Shown here one piece after another: positions 52,328-63,789 of a stretch of 64,000 nt of DNA; position 1 is the first letter of the stretch, and each line of letters starts with the position of its first letter. The DNA is from Dendrolimus kikuchii (Eukaryota; Arthropoda; Insecta; Lepidoptera; Lasiocampidae), in assembly GCA_019925095.2 (NCBI GenBank), contig CM034412.1, positions 3,968,001 to 4,032,000 of the forward strand, read 5' to 3'. The notes under the pieces are model-generated. The model worked only from the letters and a program-made list of their open reading frames with translations, made no database searches and was not told the origin of the DNA. A program made the translations under genes and the position numbers.

Positions 52328-52564
52328 ATGCGGGGCTTAATTGTTATTGCTCTATATGTAATGTCAGTTCAATGTCAAGATGATTTCAATGATTCCAACG
52401 CAATGGTCATGATTTGTTGTTTAAAGAGACATGAGTTTTCCACTTTAATAGGAAATACATTTTGGAATGTTCTGATGCGTCTTACTGTCAGAGAGGCCAA
52501 AACATCGCCTACATTTAAGAACGCACTCAGAAAACACTACTTGTTCTTAAATAATTATGCCTAA
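52328..52564 (+). pseudogene. LINE ORF2 C-terminus with a signal-peptide-like start (78-aa frame)
   Basis: The second half, FWNVLMRLTVREAKTSPTFK and then NALRKHYLF, matches CR1/Jockey C-termini. The same words recur at 62490-62540 and are followed in both places by the family T tail. The first half, MRGLIVIALYVMSVQC, looks like a secretion signal but has no continuation other than the LINE part, so it is probably chance or a separate exon. Confidence 0.5.
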
Positions 52565-52629
52565 TTCTTATACTATAGACTAATTAATATGTTTGTATGT
52601 GTTTAATTTATAAAGTAATTTAATTATGA

Positions 52630-52812
52630 CTTTTTTAAGATCAACCTAATAATCTGCACCACCTACATCGCCAGATTAGGTTAAACTATTCCTGAAGTAA
52701 GGTTGCCTGGAAGAGATTGCTTTAAGCGATAAGGCCGCCTATTGTTTCTACCATGACAATATTTTAATTGTGTATTTTTGAAACTGTATACTTGGCGAGC
52801 AATAAAATTACA
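52630..52812 (+). repeat. LINE tail with hairpin (family T)
   Basis: TAATCTGCACCACCTACATC, GGTTGCCTGGAAGAGATTGC, TTTAAGCGATAAGGCCGCC, ending CGAGCAATAAAATTAC. It is continuous with the LINE C-terminus just upstream. Confidence 0.75.
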
Positions 52813-52971
52813 TATAAATTTTTATAAATAAATTTCATGTTTATTTTCGGTGTAAATTTTAAAAGTCCGAAGATTAATTCATTTTTTTTACAGTTTTTTT
52901 CTGCCCCCAGGCTAGTTCTGGGGGCTATCAATGACTATTATGCCTGTTAAAATTGCCATATTTTTTATTTC

Positions 52972-53279
52972 TTTTTTTATTGCAGGAGATCAGCAGACAG
53001 GCAGACGGCCCACTTGATGGAAAGCGGTTACCATCGTCTATGGACATTTGCAACAGCAAAGTTGCTACAAATGCGCTGCTGCTCTCTTAAGGGAAACTGG
53101 AACCTGGTCACTAATGCCGGAACACAACTCAAGGTTGTTATGGCGCCATACTTTAGACCACGGGGGTAGCCATGCAGTCGGGCAAATGCCCTACCACCTG
53201 GCTATGGGTTGTTAAGTCGCCTCTTACGACAGGCCGCCCGGCCGCAGGAAATTGTGTTCTTTCTCCGTTCCAGCATGGA
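52972..53279 (-). mobile_element. SINE A, full length (antisense)
   Basis: Poly(T), ATTGCAGGAGATCAGCAGAC to CTCCGTTCCAGCATGGAT. Confidence 0.85.
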
Positions 53280-53289
53280 TAATATCCAG

Positions 53290-53540
53290 TGGCTGCACTA
53301 ATAACTATCTCAGCCGGCGTCAAATAAGCTTTAGAATCATCCTGAAGAAATGTAACTTACCTCGGGGCATTGCTAACTTGGATTGCATGCATTCCTTCAG
53401 GTTGTCCATGTTAGCGCCAGGCCATAACGAAAGACCAGCACTGGCAATTGAGAACCAACGCTACCAGACAACTTCCATCTGCGTCCTGCCAATTACGCGA
53501 AGCGCAAACAAAATTATTCAAAATGAATTTAAAAATTAAC
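53290..53540 (-). other. Possible minus-strand exon (weak)
   Basis: The complement reads MDNLKECMQSKLAMPR followed by the donor-like GTAAGTTAC at 53363-53355. The sequence is less AT-rich than its neighbours. There are no flanking exons, no domain, and it could be an unrecognised repeat. Confidence 0.25.
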
Positions 53541-53984
53541 CAAGTGAATTACGTCTAATTGTAAAACACTCATTTCCTCATTAAATTCTGTATAACAAAA
53601 TTGTGAGAGTCATTTCTTCAAGAGAAGCTGAAACTCAACAGTCCCAAAATGTTTGGTGATTTTCCATCAGGTTTATCACTAGAACATTGAAAACTTCGAA
53701 CAAATTATCTATGATGACACATCCCCTTAATAGACGCAATGGCAATTTAAGCACGCGGAACACTTCGTCCTATTTGACCTAAATTATTTCCTAACAAACG
53801 AGTTGTAACACGCAGATCGAATTGTTTTTATATTCTATAAAGGATTCGAAATCTTATGACAAAGGAAAAAGGTTGAAAATCTATTGTGAATAAAGAAAAG
53901 CAATACATGAATGACTATTTAGTAAAGTGCCGTCTGAAGTTAAAAAGTATGATATCATTAGATTTTTTTTTATTGATGTAGATA

Positions 53985-54560
53985 AATAGATAGATAACAC
54001 TTTGTTGTACGCCATTACAGAAAACACAGAAACACTTATAGCCTAAAAATATTGTTACGACCTACACGCCGACAAAAGTGGATTCACACCTGCATACCAT
54101 AAAAACACAGTTTATTACCTTTCGGCATTTGGACTTCTTTTGTTTACTTTGTGTTTAAAATTTGATTAGAAAACAGCCCATTGTGTATTGTAATCTTTTA
54201 TGGCAGTCATTATCCAGGTGCGTCGGACTGATTCTAAGAAATTCAGTATAAATCAATGGCCCAATGGAGAGATCGGCAGTCAAGCGATAACCACGAGCGA
54301 AGCAAGACTTGAGTGATTCGGTAATCTATTTAGTGACGGACTTTGCGCGTGTTATTGAATCATGCATTACGTTTGGACTGGTTGTGTTCGGTTATATTTG
54401 TACCTGTGTTATACGTGTTTGTATATAATAAACTCTATAATAATTCCAACGGCATTTTAATTCGAGTACTGCAGCTCGTAACAATATTCTAAATATGCAC
54501 AATGGGTGGTCTTATCGCTAAGAAGCGATCGCTTTCAGACAATCCATGGCAGGAAGAAAA
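53985..54560 (-). mobile_element. LINE tail (family T) split by a solo LTR
   Basis: The left part (GATAGATAACACTTTGTTGTACG) and the right part 54488-54560 (TTATCGCTAAGAAGCGATCG) form one family T tail once the LTR is taken out. Confidence 0.75.
54053..54483 (+). mobile_element. Solo LTR, family B, copy 4
   Basis: TGTTACGACC to GCTCGTAACA, 431 bp, with ATAT on both sides (54049-54052, 54484-54487). Confidence 0.87.
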
Positions 54561-54849
54561 CAATTTATATTTGTCAAAGGTGGTATACATAAACGTTATA
54601 GGATATGCAGTTACTTACATTATATTTTATTCAATAATAAACATATAAATATGTAAAATATTGTATAAGTAAGAATTATACTTAATCGACATATTAATAA
54701 ATACACCAATTAATATTACATACATAAATATATACATATGTGTATATACATATACATAAATATACGTAAAAATATCAAACGTCACTATGTTGCAGGTAGT
54801 GCTTTTTGTCATGTTCTTAAATATTGTTAGTGATTAGGTGAGTAATTAC

Positions 54850-54960
54850 ATATTTATGCACCACCTATATCATCAGATTAGCTAAGAATATCCTATAAGT
54901 AAGTTTGCCTGGAAGAGGTCGCTCTAAGAGATAAGGCCGCCTATTATTTTACCTAAAAAT
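54850..54960 (+). repeat. LINE tail with hairpin (family T)
   Basis: TGCACCACCTATATCATCAG, GTTTGCCTGGAAGAGGTCGC, AAGGCCGCCTATTA. Confidence 0.65.
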
Positions 54961-55329
54961 AATAAAACTAATTTATTATATCTGTTATTTCCATGAGCCA
55001 TAGTGTTTTATCTATCTATGATATCATCTTTACGTAGTATAAAACAAGGTTCCGTTCCGCGTTTGTCTGTATATCTATTAAGTCGCCCTAATCTACGCAA
55101 GGGATTTTTAAGCGGTTCTCACCATCGATTAGATAATTTTTCACTTAAGGTTTATATATGTCACGGTCAAATTGTAAATACCGTTAGATTGTAATCTATC
55201 TCGCGAGACTGTAAACAGTCGAAAAATTGTGAACTATAAATACAGCTTACAATTTGGCGCATTATTTTTCGATAGATTATAATATACCGACGTGAAATCG
55301 TCAAATTGTGACACAGCATGCGATTGAAC

Positions 55330-55530
55330 GTACCGCGCATGTTGGTAGGGTTTTTGCCCACCTGGTTGGCTACTATTACTGGTGTAAAATATGTCGCCAT
55401 AACAACCTTTAGAGAGCGGCAGCACATTGGCAGCACCTTTGGTGTTAGAAATGTCTATAGGCGACGGTAACCACTTTCCATCAATCAGGTGGGCCGTCTG
55501 CCTGTCTGCTGAATTTATGCTATTAAAAAA
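55330..55530 (+). mobile_element. SINE A, diverged, 5'-truncated
   Basis: GTTGGTAGGGTTTTTGCCCA to GCTGAATTTATGCTATTAAAAA, with internal gaps. Confidence 0.65.
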
Positions 55531-55604
55531 ATATAAGAAAACGAATAAAGTATTTTATGTAAGTAAAATTGAGCTATTTCATACTTTCTAGTCTTTAGTT
55601 AATT

Positions 55605-55945
55605 AATAACAGCCCATAAACGTCCCACTCTTGGGCTCGGTCCACCCATGGGGTCCGAGCCCAAGAGTGGGACGGACAGTATACCCGCTACGCTTATCCA
55701 AGGTGGCTTAGCTGGTTTGAAACATCGGTTATCTCAACGTGCAAGTTTCATCACGATATTTTTCTTAACTGTGAGCACGTGATAATTGCAACAATACGCA
55801 CCATTTGGTCAGAAAAAGAGAAGAAGATAGAAGTCAGGTCAGAAGAAGAAAAATTGCCTAAGAGATGCATACTTTTCAGTCAGGTTCTGAACCCACGTCT
55901 ATTTGAATTTAGAACACAAGTGCGTTAACCACTTTGCGTTAACCA
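55605..55945 (-). mobile_element. SINE C, antisense, with a perfect 20-bp hairpin
   Basis: AACAGCCCATAAACGTCCCA, ACCCGCTACGCTTATCCAAG, TTTCATCACGATATTTTTC, GGTCAGAAAA. CGTCCCACTCTTGGGCTCGG (55619-55638) and its exact complement (to 55671) flank a 13-bp loop, where the 18-kb copy has ordinary sequence. Confidence 0.7.
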
Positions 55946-56079
55946 ACTACGCTTAGTGGTTAACACGCTCGCTTCCTAACCACAAGTACAAAACACTAGC
56001 AAAACTACTTTTCGAAGTTTGCGGACACACGAGAAAGAAAGAAAAAAAAGACAGAGAAAGAATGTGTATCTGCCAAATG

Positions 56080-57030
56080 CGACACAGACAAAGTATAAAC
56101 TAGGAAAAAACAAAACGTTTTATGTCGTAATTGAACAAACGAGGTTGGTGGTACTCATCACATTGCTATGTCGGAAGTCTGAATTTTTGTGCATAAAGAT
56201 TTATCCCAGCAATCTCATCTTAGTGATATGCATCTCTCTTTTGTATCTCGTAAGCTAAAGGCTTATTGGATTTACCTAAAATGAAGAAAATTAATCCTAA
56301 AACCACCTGGAAACCGTATCTCAGGGTAGCAATAAAAGTGTCACCTATAGATTCAGCTGTAATTTATGTGACCACCGAAAGTTTATGGCATCCAACATAT
56401 CTTGACCTTTCCAGGGGTGGCTTCCCAAAGAAAATGTTAAGCAATTTAACCCATTGTATAAAATAACAAAGGTCAAGATTGGTGGTCCTCGCTTTTGTCG
56501 TGGACAGATAATGCTGGAGTTAGTTTACGTAATTAGAAATATTAATTTACGTGTAAAATTACGTTTAAATGGAAGTACGGAATGTATGTTTATACTTTAT
56601 TACGTAATTTATATCTACACTTATATAAAATATTGACAGGTATTATAATATACATAACTCTATCTGAAATTATTTAACTACTACACGTACATATTTGTAT
56701 AAGCAAAGATGTTACGTATATTTTGTTGTTACCTAAGAGATAAACTGAATAAAATTTCAGTTCAGTTCCATGTTTAGATGGTTAATACATTTAACCCGAA
56801 AAGCTTGTAACATATTCATAACTAATCATTTTCTCGTCCGTCGCGTTGAATGTCAACAGACCCTTCCAAGCCCCAAGTAATCCCTTTGAAGGTTCCGAAT
56901 AAATCAAAAGTTCCCAACAATTAGGGCCCAGATTTAACAACAGACAATTCCAGTGTGGTGTCAGGGAATTTGTTATCGATAGTTTGATTTACTATTCCTT
57001 AATCTGTGTTTTTTTAAACGGTTTTTAAAA
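56080..57030. other. No recognised feature
   Basis: The 66-aa frame at 56266 and the 79-aa frame at 56019 show no motif. CATTGCTATGTCGGAAGTC at about 56160 faintly resembles repeat K. Confidence 0.35.
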
Positions 57031-57031
57031 A

Positions 57032-57253
57032 AGTAGTTGGGAGGAAATCCAAAAGAAACACAGAAACAATTTAGAAAGACTTTCTATCACTGACCAAATA
57101 GAAGGAATGCTGTCCGATGCTTTGATTCGATTCTGTGTACGAAGCATTGCACATGATCGCCACCGAAGGCGAAAAATAGTTCAAGAAAAAGTACTGTGGA
57201 AAGATCACAATCCTCATGAATTAGGAATAGGACTAAAGGAGAAAGAGCTGTGA
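57032..57253 (+). other. Unassigned 73-codon open stretch, possible exon
   Basis: From an AG at 57032-57033 the frame reads SSWEEIQKKHRNNLERLSIT, DQIEGMLSDALIRFCVRSIA, HDRHRRRKIVQEKVLWKDHN and ends at TGA 57251. Composition is protein-like (charged helices, no low complexity) and unlike the AT-rich flanks. There is no ATG at its start. It could be a 3' exon, a retro-copy or a transposon piece. Not recognised. Confidence 0.3.
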
Positions 57254-57497
57254 TGAAAGTGCTTTGTTTTTGTAATTTGAATACAGTGGAGCTCTCAAGG
57301 GGTCTTGTTTATGCCCATTTTAGTTGAAAGTATTTTTACTCCATTGCACTTTTACTTCAGTACTTCATCGCATTATAAGGGTCACAGCTAATTATAGCCA
57401 CTCGGCACCCGACAAGTACTGCCGTTCACGGGTGGACGACGCTGCCTTCTCAGCTAGTGAACCTGGACTGATTTGAATTGTCTGGTGCCACGTGTTA

Positions 57498-57560
57498 TTC
57501 TTAACGGCGTCCTTTTGCGTGAGTCTATTCACGAGTCACGCGAAAGGACCGCGTTAAGAA
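57498..57560. repeat. Long imperfect hairpin
   Basis: TTCTTAACGGCGTCCTTTTG ... GAGTC and GAGTCACGCGAAAGGACC ... TTAAGAA are complementary over ~27 bp with three or four mismatches and a short loop. Confidence 0.65.
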
Positions 57561-57619
57561 CTCCCGCAACCGCGGCAGTCTTCATGTCCGTGATATAGCA
57601 GACAAAACACTGGTACGGC

Positions 57620-57830
57620 CTACGCCTCAGATTGGCCAACGAGAGCTGCTGAGAAGCCATCGCCATGCGGAGAAGCCTCCAGCAGCTCCAAACCCAATTA
57701 CCGGTGGGTAGTCGCCTAATGAGTTGCAGCCGGGGTAAAGAGGTATACCTTGAGGCCCCAACCTCCTCATTACAAACCGAGGAAGAAGACCCTGGAAGAA
57801 AACTGGTACGGCCACCTCTTAATGTAACCT
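57620..57830 (-). pseudogene. LINE remnant, same family as 48860-49060
   Basis: CCTCCAGCAGCTCCAAACCC, GGTGGGTAGTCGCCTAATGA, GGGGTAAAGAGGTATACC, TTGAGGCCCCAACCTCCTC. It is noncoding now. Confidence 0.5.
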
Positions 57831-57839
57831 GCTAGTTGT

Positions 57840-58510
57840 GTGTGTAACATATACCTAGCCATGCCGCTTCCGCTAGGTCCTTGTAGAATTGGTATACTCA
57901 CAGAATGCTGGCTTGACAACGCGAAGGATGACAGGCTTACCAATGATCCCACAGTGAAGAATGTCGAAGAGACAAAGTCTACTAGACTATAAGCTTGTTG
58001 ACTCTCCTGACGCAACCTTAATTTAATACTATGATGACGATAATATAATATTTATGTTATAATGGTGTACCTATAATAGTTATCTATCTGTATATACTTT
58101 AGAGTATTACGTCTAATGAAATGAATTTCAGTACCTTCTCTACCTCCCTCGTGTACAAATTAAACATTCAAATATAAACCGACATAACACTAAATAACCG
58201 TTATCTGTTGCGACTATTTGTCAAGAATATAAACTGGTTTATACACAATTATACAGAACGTTATAAACGGAACCAATCTTGTTGATTAATTAGTCTGTGG
58301 GGCGCTCACACGATCATTTACAATTCGGGCTACTGTCTGACTCAGCCGACTTAGGTTCGGCAGCATGTTATGTACAGTACATCTACAATATTATTAGCAA
58401 AAACTCAGACGTCTCCAAATATTGTTTCATTCAATCCCAAAGAGATACAAGTCTGCGCATTCACTGCTAACAAAGTCTCAATTTTTGTTAGCCCGGTTCT
58501 AGCGTGCTTA
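57840..58510. other. No recognised feature
   Basis: AT-rich, unsupported short frames only. Confidence 0.35.
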
Positions 58511-58514
58511 CGTA

Positions 58515-58800
58515 AAGGTACCCATAGAGTTAACTAACTAACTCCGTTGGCACAGCGACTCGAAGTGACTCTTGGCTTCTGAATCGAGAGCACGCCACTT
58601 TCCTCTGTCCTGCGCAGTGACTTCCCAGTTGCGGGCTTGTAGTGCGGTCAGGTCAGGTTCCATTCTATCCTTCCAGCGATACTTGGGAGGACCATTCGTC
58701 CGGCGACCAACTGTTCACCCCAAGTATGCTTTCTTTCTCCCCGATCCTCTTCCATCCGTTCTATATGACCAAGCCAGCGAAGACGGCGACATTTAACATC
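58515..58800 (-). pseudogene. RTE-type LINE C-terminal fragment
   Basis: The minus strand reads RRLRWLGHIERMEEDRGE, then CAGQRKVACSRFRSQE in other frames: the GH(V/I)xRM and terminal W-R region of RTE-like ORFs, frameshifted. Confidence 0.65.
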
Positions 58801-59094
58801 CCCAATTTGCCTATAAACTTATTAGAGAAAATTGGAAACCTTGTTGTCGTCATTTCGAACAATATGCTTTTTTGTCTGTCCTTTGGAATTCTTTGCCCAT
58901 AGAGATCAGAAAAGCTAAAACCTATGCCATATATTAAAAATTGACTCAGGAAACATTATGCTAACTTTACGCAACAATGTATGTGATCATTTACTCTATC
59001 TTAAATTGTAATATGCTGTCCATGTACGTCATTATTTTTTTTCATTTTCTTTTTTCATTAATTTGTAATAATTAGATAAGTTAAGAAGTTCCTT

Positions 59095-59225
59095 TCAGTG
59101 CATCAGGTTGCTTGGAGGAGATCGCTTTTAGCGATAAGGCCGCCTTTTGTTTACCCATTATGTAACTTCTGTCTTGTTGTCCATTTTTGTAATTCGTGTT
59201 TTGGTGAACAATAGAGTGTTTTTTA
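59095..59225 (+). repeat. LINE tail with hairpin (family T)
   Basis: GGTTGCTTGGAGGAGATCGC, TTTTAGCGATAAGGCCGCC, ending GGTGAACAATAGAGTG. Confidence 0.7.
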
Positions 59226-59559
59226 TCAACACAAATCAAAGAGCAAAGCGAAAATCTTTTTGAAAAAGACCGGAGTGCTCAACGGAGCTAAGCAGTAATT
59301 CGCCTTGATATGCCGAGGCATAAGCCGCTACTATATAAAACCTAAGTATGACCTCATACGAAGTACTGCTCCCATCTCTTTGATGGTGCACTCCTATCAT
59401 ACTCTGACAATGGATTTAGAACTCTTGGCTCTTAGAAAAAACAACGGATTTCTAAGCGGATTCTGATATCTGTACAATGGGGAGTGTTCTAAAATGCTGG
59501 TATCTACGTAAACAATCTACTACAGCACCTATCGTGGGACTACGAATTATTTTAAACTT

Positions 59560-59795
59560 CCTCGATACTTTACAATCCAGCGTACGCGAAGCCCGCTCAT
59601 TAATGCCATACATCTAAAAACTGTGGAATGAGCTCCCTTCGGGGTTTTGTAGGCTTTCAAAAAAGGGTGTGAACAGTTGCTTAAAATAACAATGGGATAG
59701 ATAGCGCATTGGTTCCCTAAATATTGTAAATGTCCATGAGCGACAATAACCGCTTACCATTGGTTGGACTCTCTGCCAGTTCGTAACTGAATAGG
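59560..59795 (+). pseudogene. LINE ORF2 C-terminus whose tail resembles SINE A
   Basis: One frame gives KLWNELPSGFCRLSKKGVNS, the usual C-terminus of CR1/Jockey-type ORF2. About 75 bp later AATGTCCATGAGCGACAATA and CCGCTTACCATTGGTTGGAC match the last 70 bp of SINE A (AATGTCCATAGGCGATGGTA). Confidence 0.55.
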
Positions 59796-59799
59796 TCAT

Positions 59800-60600
59800 T
59801 ATGACTAAATGGTTGACTCCCTACATAAAACTATGCGGAACACACTTCCCGACTTGGAGTTAAACCCGTTTAATTAAAAAAAAAGAGTTTAAGATGTGAG
59901 AACGTTAAAGCCATGATGTCTAGAATATGAACAATTTTTTTACCATTTGACAATATTCTATCTTATCTGTAGTCAATGTCAGTGAATTATAAACAAAGGG
60001 AGTTTTGGCGGGAACTGAAAGGGGACGTTGTGCTGTGCAGTTTTATTTTCTAAAAATGTGTAAAATCTCTCTAAAATGAACAATAGTTGTAAAATATTGA
60101 TAGTTTTTGAGTATTAATTATGTTTTTGTGAGAAATGTGAACTGTATAGTCAAATGTGGCCTTTCGAGTTTTCACAAAAACTCCGTTATACGGCGTCGAT
60201 TGTAGCCTACAATACAACGGCGTCTGGCTTAAAGGCCTAGTTGCCAAGCCTTAAACATTAAAAAAAATTTATAAACAAAACAAATTTATCCACGTTTATT
60301 TTAACCTTAACGTTGATCTAAGTCTAAAACAACGAATATAATAATACTATGTTCCACAAGAGCAGTGGTTTTAAAAGTTTACCAAGAATGTCGAGCGGAA
60401 TTTGAAGAAAAAATGTTTTTGTTCAAATTCAACAATAATTACCAAAGAACAGCAAACCTGTAATGTAGCCTGCCATGTTAGTAACGATTCTTTTAATCGA
60501 ATTATTGCTGTATTAATTATCATAAAGTGTTAAGCTCTTGCTTACAAAATTATAGTAATTATTATTAAAGTTTGATTGTATTGATTTAGTTAATAAACTA
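59800..60600. other. No recognised feature
   Basis: AT-rich. The region 60040-60300 has no repeat match in the window. Confidence 0.35.
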
Positions 60601-60869
60601 TGTTACGTCGTACCGAGAACTGTCCATCAAAGTGAGATCCAGAATTCGCACTAACTCGGGATTACATTGTCGTGTCCGTCGCTTGATTGATTCATATAAC
60701 ACTCTGTGGGGCGCTATAGCTTACGGAAAAAATTCTGGTTCAATTTGTAATGGACTGTATGAGAGAAATATGACCTAGATCCTTGCACTAGAAAAGTAGA
60801 AGCTCCACCAACCTTGAGATCTGCCCTCCCCTGGCTCGGTTCAGGTTACACACAGGAACAGCACACGGC

Positions 60870-61145
60870 ACTAATCTCCACCTTAGAGCTAACACTTTTA
60901 ACAAAGTCTAAGTACATATAGTAAGTTCTTGGCACGGCCAGTAATCACAATGAGTATAATGAATGTTATTCAAAAATTATGAGCGCACGGCGCGTTGTAG
61001 TCTCGTTAAGACGTCGACAGTAAGTGTTCAAAAATGGCTGCTCCTACCCTGCTCTGTATTGGCCGTCGCCTCACACAGAAGGAGGGTAGACAGCAAAATT
61101 GATGGAGCGATGTTCTACCTACTTCATACTAGGGAAGGACCGAAC
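60870..61145. repeat. Dispersed repeat F, copy 2
   Basis: GAGCTAACACTTTT, GTTCTTGGCACGGCCAGTAA, CGTCGCCTCACACAGAAGG, AGCGATGTTCTACC: the complement of 6980-7245 and 23635-23695. Confidence 0.5.
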
Positions 61146-61586
61146 ACACTCTATTTATAAATGTTGATATTTTTGCATGTTCTCTTGTCAAATTTAAAAG
61201 GTCCACTTTGCTTGTATTAACTGACTGATAGTACACTCGAGCTGGAATAACTTTTTATTTTTTAACTTTGTTACATATCACGTCATTAAAAACAATCTTA
61301 CATTTATCTTTCTTCTGTAATATGTTCTATAAATTTTTAAATCGTTCTTTTTACTTGTTGTTGATACTTTTGTACCTCTTGTATTTGATTGATAATCTCG
61401 TAAATGTTTTATGTGTACAATGTCGTTGGCTTCAATATTATTACTTGGTCTTTTTGTAACTTTTTATTTCGTATGTTATATTGTAGCTGTTTATTGTTCC
61501 TTTAAATAAATAAAATTAAAATAAACATCAAAGGTTGTGTTAACAAAATGAGTATGTCTTGAATAAAGCAACTTGATACTTGCACA

Positions 61587-61892
61587 ATGTTTGACGTTAC
61601 TAGTGAAATGAGAAATGAGTACATAAGGGGATCTTTGAAAGTTGCACCTGTGACAGAAAAATTGAGAGGAAGAAGATTAAGTTGGTATGGGCATATAATG
61701 AGGACGGATGAAAGTCATGTGACAAAAAGAATGTTATACTACAAGATCGATGGGTACAAATTTAAAGGTAGACCAAAAAAAAGATGGATGGATTGTGTGA
61801 AGGATGACATGATGATATGCGGTGTGACAGAAGAGGTATGTCAGGATAGAAGAGTGTGGAAGGAAAAGACATATTGTGCCGACCCCAAGTAA
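61587..61892 (+). pseudogene. RTE-type LINE C-terminus, second subfamily
   Basis: The frame reads MRNEYIRGSLKVAPVTEKLR, GRRLSWYGHIMRTDESHVTK, GRPKKRWMDCVKDDM and ends CADPK. This is the classic RTE tail. It differs clearly from the 17/40-kb subfamily and matches the decayed piece at 27240-27600. Confidence 0.8.
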
Positions 61893-62489
61893 TTGGGATA
61901 TGGTGAAAGAAAAGAGAGCGACTAGTAAGTATCAAAATTACTCTTGACGTAATATTGCAGTTGCGAGAATCAGATTTGCGAAAGAAGTGCCCCTATTATT
62001 TTCATCTTTATTTGGCCAGACAGTACATTACTAAGTCTTACCAAGCAGATGGCGGTTTTAAATGCTCTTGGACATAAAATGCGTTTACTAAATATTTTTT
62101 GTCCGTAATTCTCGTCTCGTAAGCCTAAATGTTCCGGAAATGGCGCGTGAAGCAATTGCGGAAGCCCCAATGGAATCGGAATGCAGAGGCACATGTGATT
62201 GATGGCGCCTCGCCAAGAACTAACCTGAACGACCGCTGACGATTGCTTTGCTGTGGTCCGAAATTTGTGGTTCCGTCTATATAATTATGTTTTTTTTTTA
62301 ATTATTATCCAATGTGCTTACATTCATATACATTAGAAACACATTTGACCGTGGCACAGAAACCTCATGGGTTTATTCGTGCTGCAGAAAGTCGTGTACA
62401 TAATATTGTTATATCAAAAATAGGAGCAGAGGCGAGTAATCGTTATCATCATTCTAATGTTTATGTGGGATAGTAGTTTGAGTAATGTA

Positions 62490-63065
62490 CTTTCTTAGAA
62501 CGCTCTCAGAAAACACTACTTTTTCTTAAATAATTCCTAATTCCGCACTAGCGAATTGTATTCGAATAAATGATTCGATACAAGTTGATACACGAGTATT
62601 TATTTTAATTTTGTAGCAACGTATTTATTGTTTGGTTTTTTATTAAAAATTATTTATTTGTTTTTTTACAATTTAAATATTATATAAGTAGAATTAGTTT
62701 TATTAATTATTATTCTTATTTATTATTTAATTAACAAAACTGGGTCATTTTGGTCTTACACCTAAAGGAAGGTTTGCACTGAAATCAGCGTTATGTCGGA
62801 TATTGTTCCGACAAAGCAATATGCTGAGTGCAAACCTTGTTTGCTGAAAATCCGGCGTACAAATTTTCAAAATATGCTTAGTATGTCTGTTTATGTTTTA
62901 ATAATCTGCACCACTTACTTCGCCAGATTAGGTTAAATTATTACTTAAGTTAGGTTGCCTGGAAGAGATTGCTTTAAGCGATAAGGCCACCTATTGTTTC
63001 TTCCATGACAATATTGTAATTGTGCATTTTTGAAATTGTATATTTGGTGAGCAATAAAGTGTTAT
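62490..63065 (+). mobile_element. LINE 3' part: ORF end, repeat K hairpin and family T tail
   Basis: AACGCTCTCAGAAAACACTA (ORF2 end, as at 52520). At 62745-62880 there is a large imperfect hairpin, with AAGGTTTGCACTGAAATCAGC against GCTGAGTGCAAACCTTG. From 62885 to 63065 it has TAATCTGCACCACTTACTTC to GAGCAATAAAGTG. The central K repeat is an insertion relative to 52564-52630. Confidence 0.65.
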
Positions 63066-63107
63066 CTGTTCTATTCTATTCTTCTTAAACATGTCCTTTT
63101 GTATGGT

Positions 63108-63310
63108 AGAGTGAAGTATGGCCTGTACTTGAGTGATTGTAAAGACGAGTTTATAAGAGGGGTACAGAGACACCACGAAGATGTTTCGATAAGCCATTCG
63201 GCAGCCAAATCGGTGGCATTGAAAGAACTGCTAGTCAGCCTAAATTAAGATCCCTGGAGACGCCCATACCACATGGTGCGGAACAAACTCCGACTATGGG
63301 CCCCCCGCTG
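63108..63310 (+). pseudogene. R1-like ORF2 fragment between endonuclease and RT
   Basis: The frame reads SAAKSVALKELLVSLN, a stop, then DPWRRPYHMVRNKLRLWAPR. DPWGRPYRxVRxKLR is the linker of R1-clade ORF2 proteins. It is broken by the stop and by loss of the RT. Confidence 0.7.
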
Positions 63311-63789
63311 ATCCAGCAATTGACTACTGCCAACCATAGCAAATGTCTATCCCGTTTTAATACCTTCTGCTGTTGATTTTGCACATTCCACATATTTCAT
63401 TTATTCATTTCATTTTCCATCAACAGAGGTAATTTCTACATTTTCATGATTCCACTAAGAAGTTCCTCTACTGCTAAAAGATCTTGTATGTAATTATAAT
63501 AAGATTTCCGTCGGATTCCACTTGGAGATGTCTTTTGATAGGTTGATTTCAATTGAAAAGGTGCTTTCAGTTTATTTTCAGTATAAGGTGACATAGTGAA
63601 TGTAACAAAAAGCAGGTAAGTATGACTAAAAGTATTTACAAAATACTAAGATACTTGACGAATGGTATCTAAATACAAGATACTTTTTTAAAAAGTACCT
63701 AGATACAAGCTGAAAATATGGCGGTCATTAGTGTCGAACTAATCCTTATTGTTATTTTTTTCATCTTTGTTGGCCGTTTGCAGGTGTGC

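Noticed and set aside
60600..60860. Possible coding segment
   Set aside because: GC-richer, but every frame has stops and no motif was recognised.
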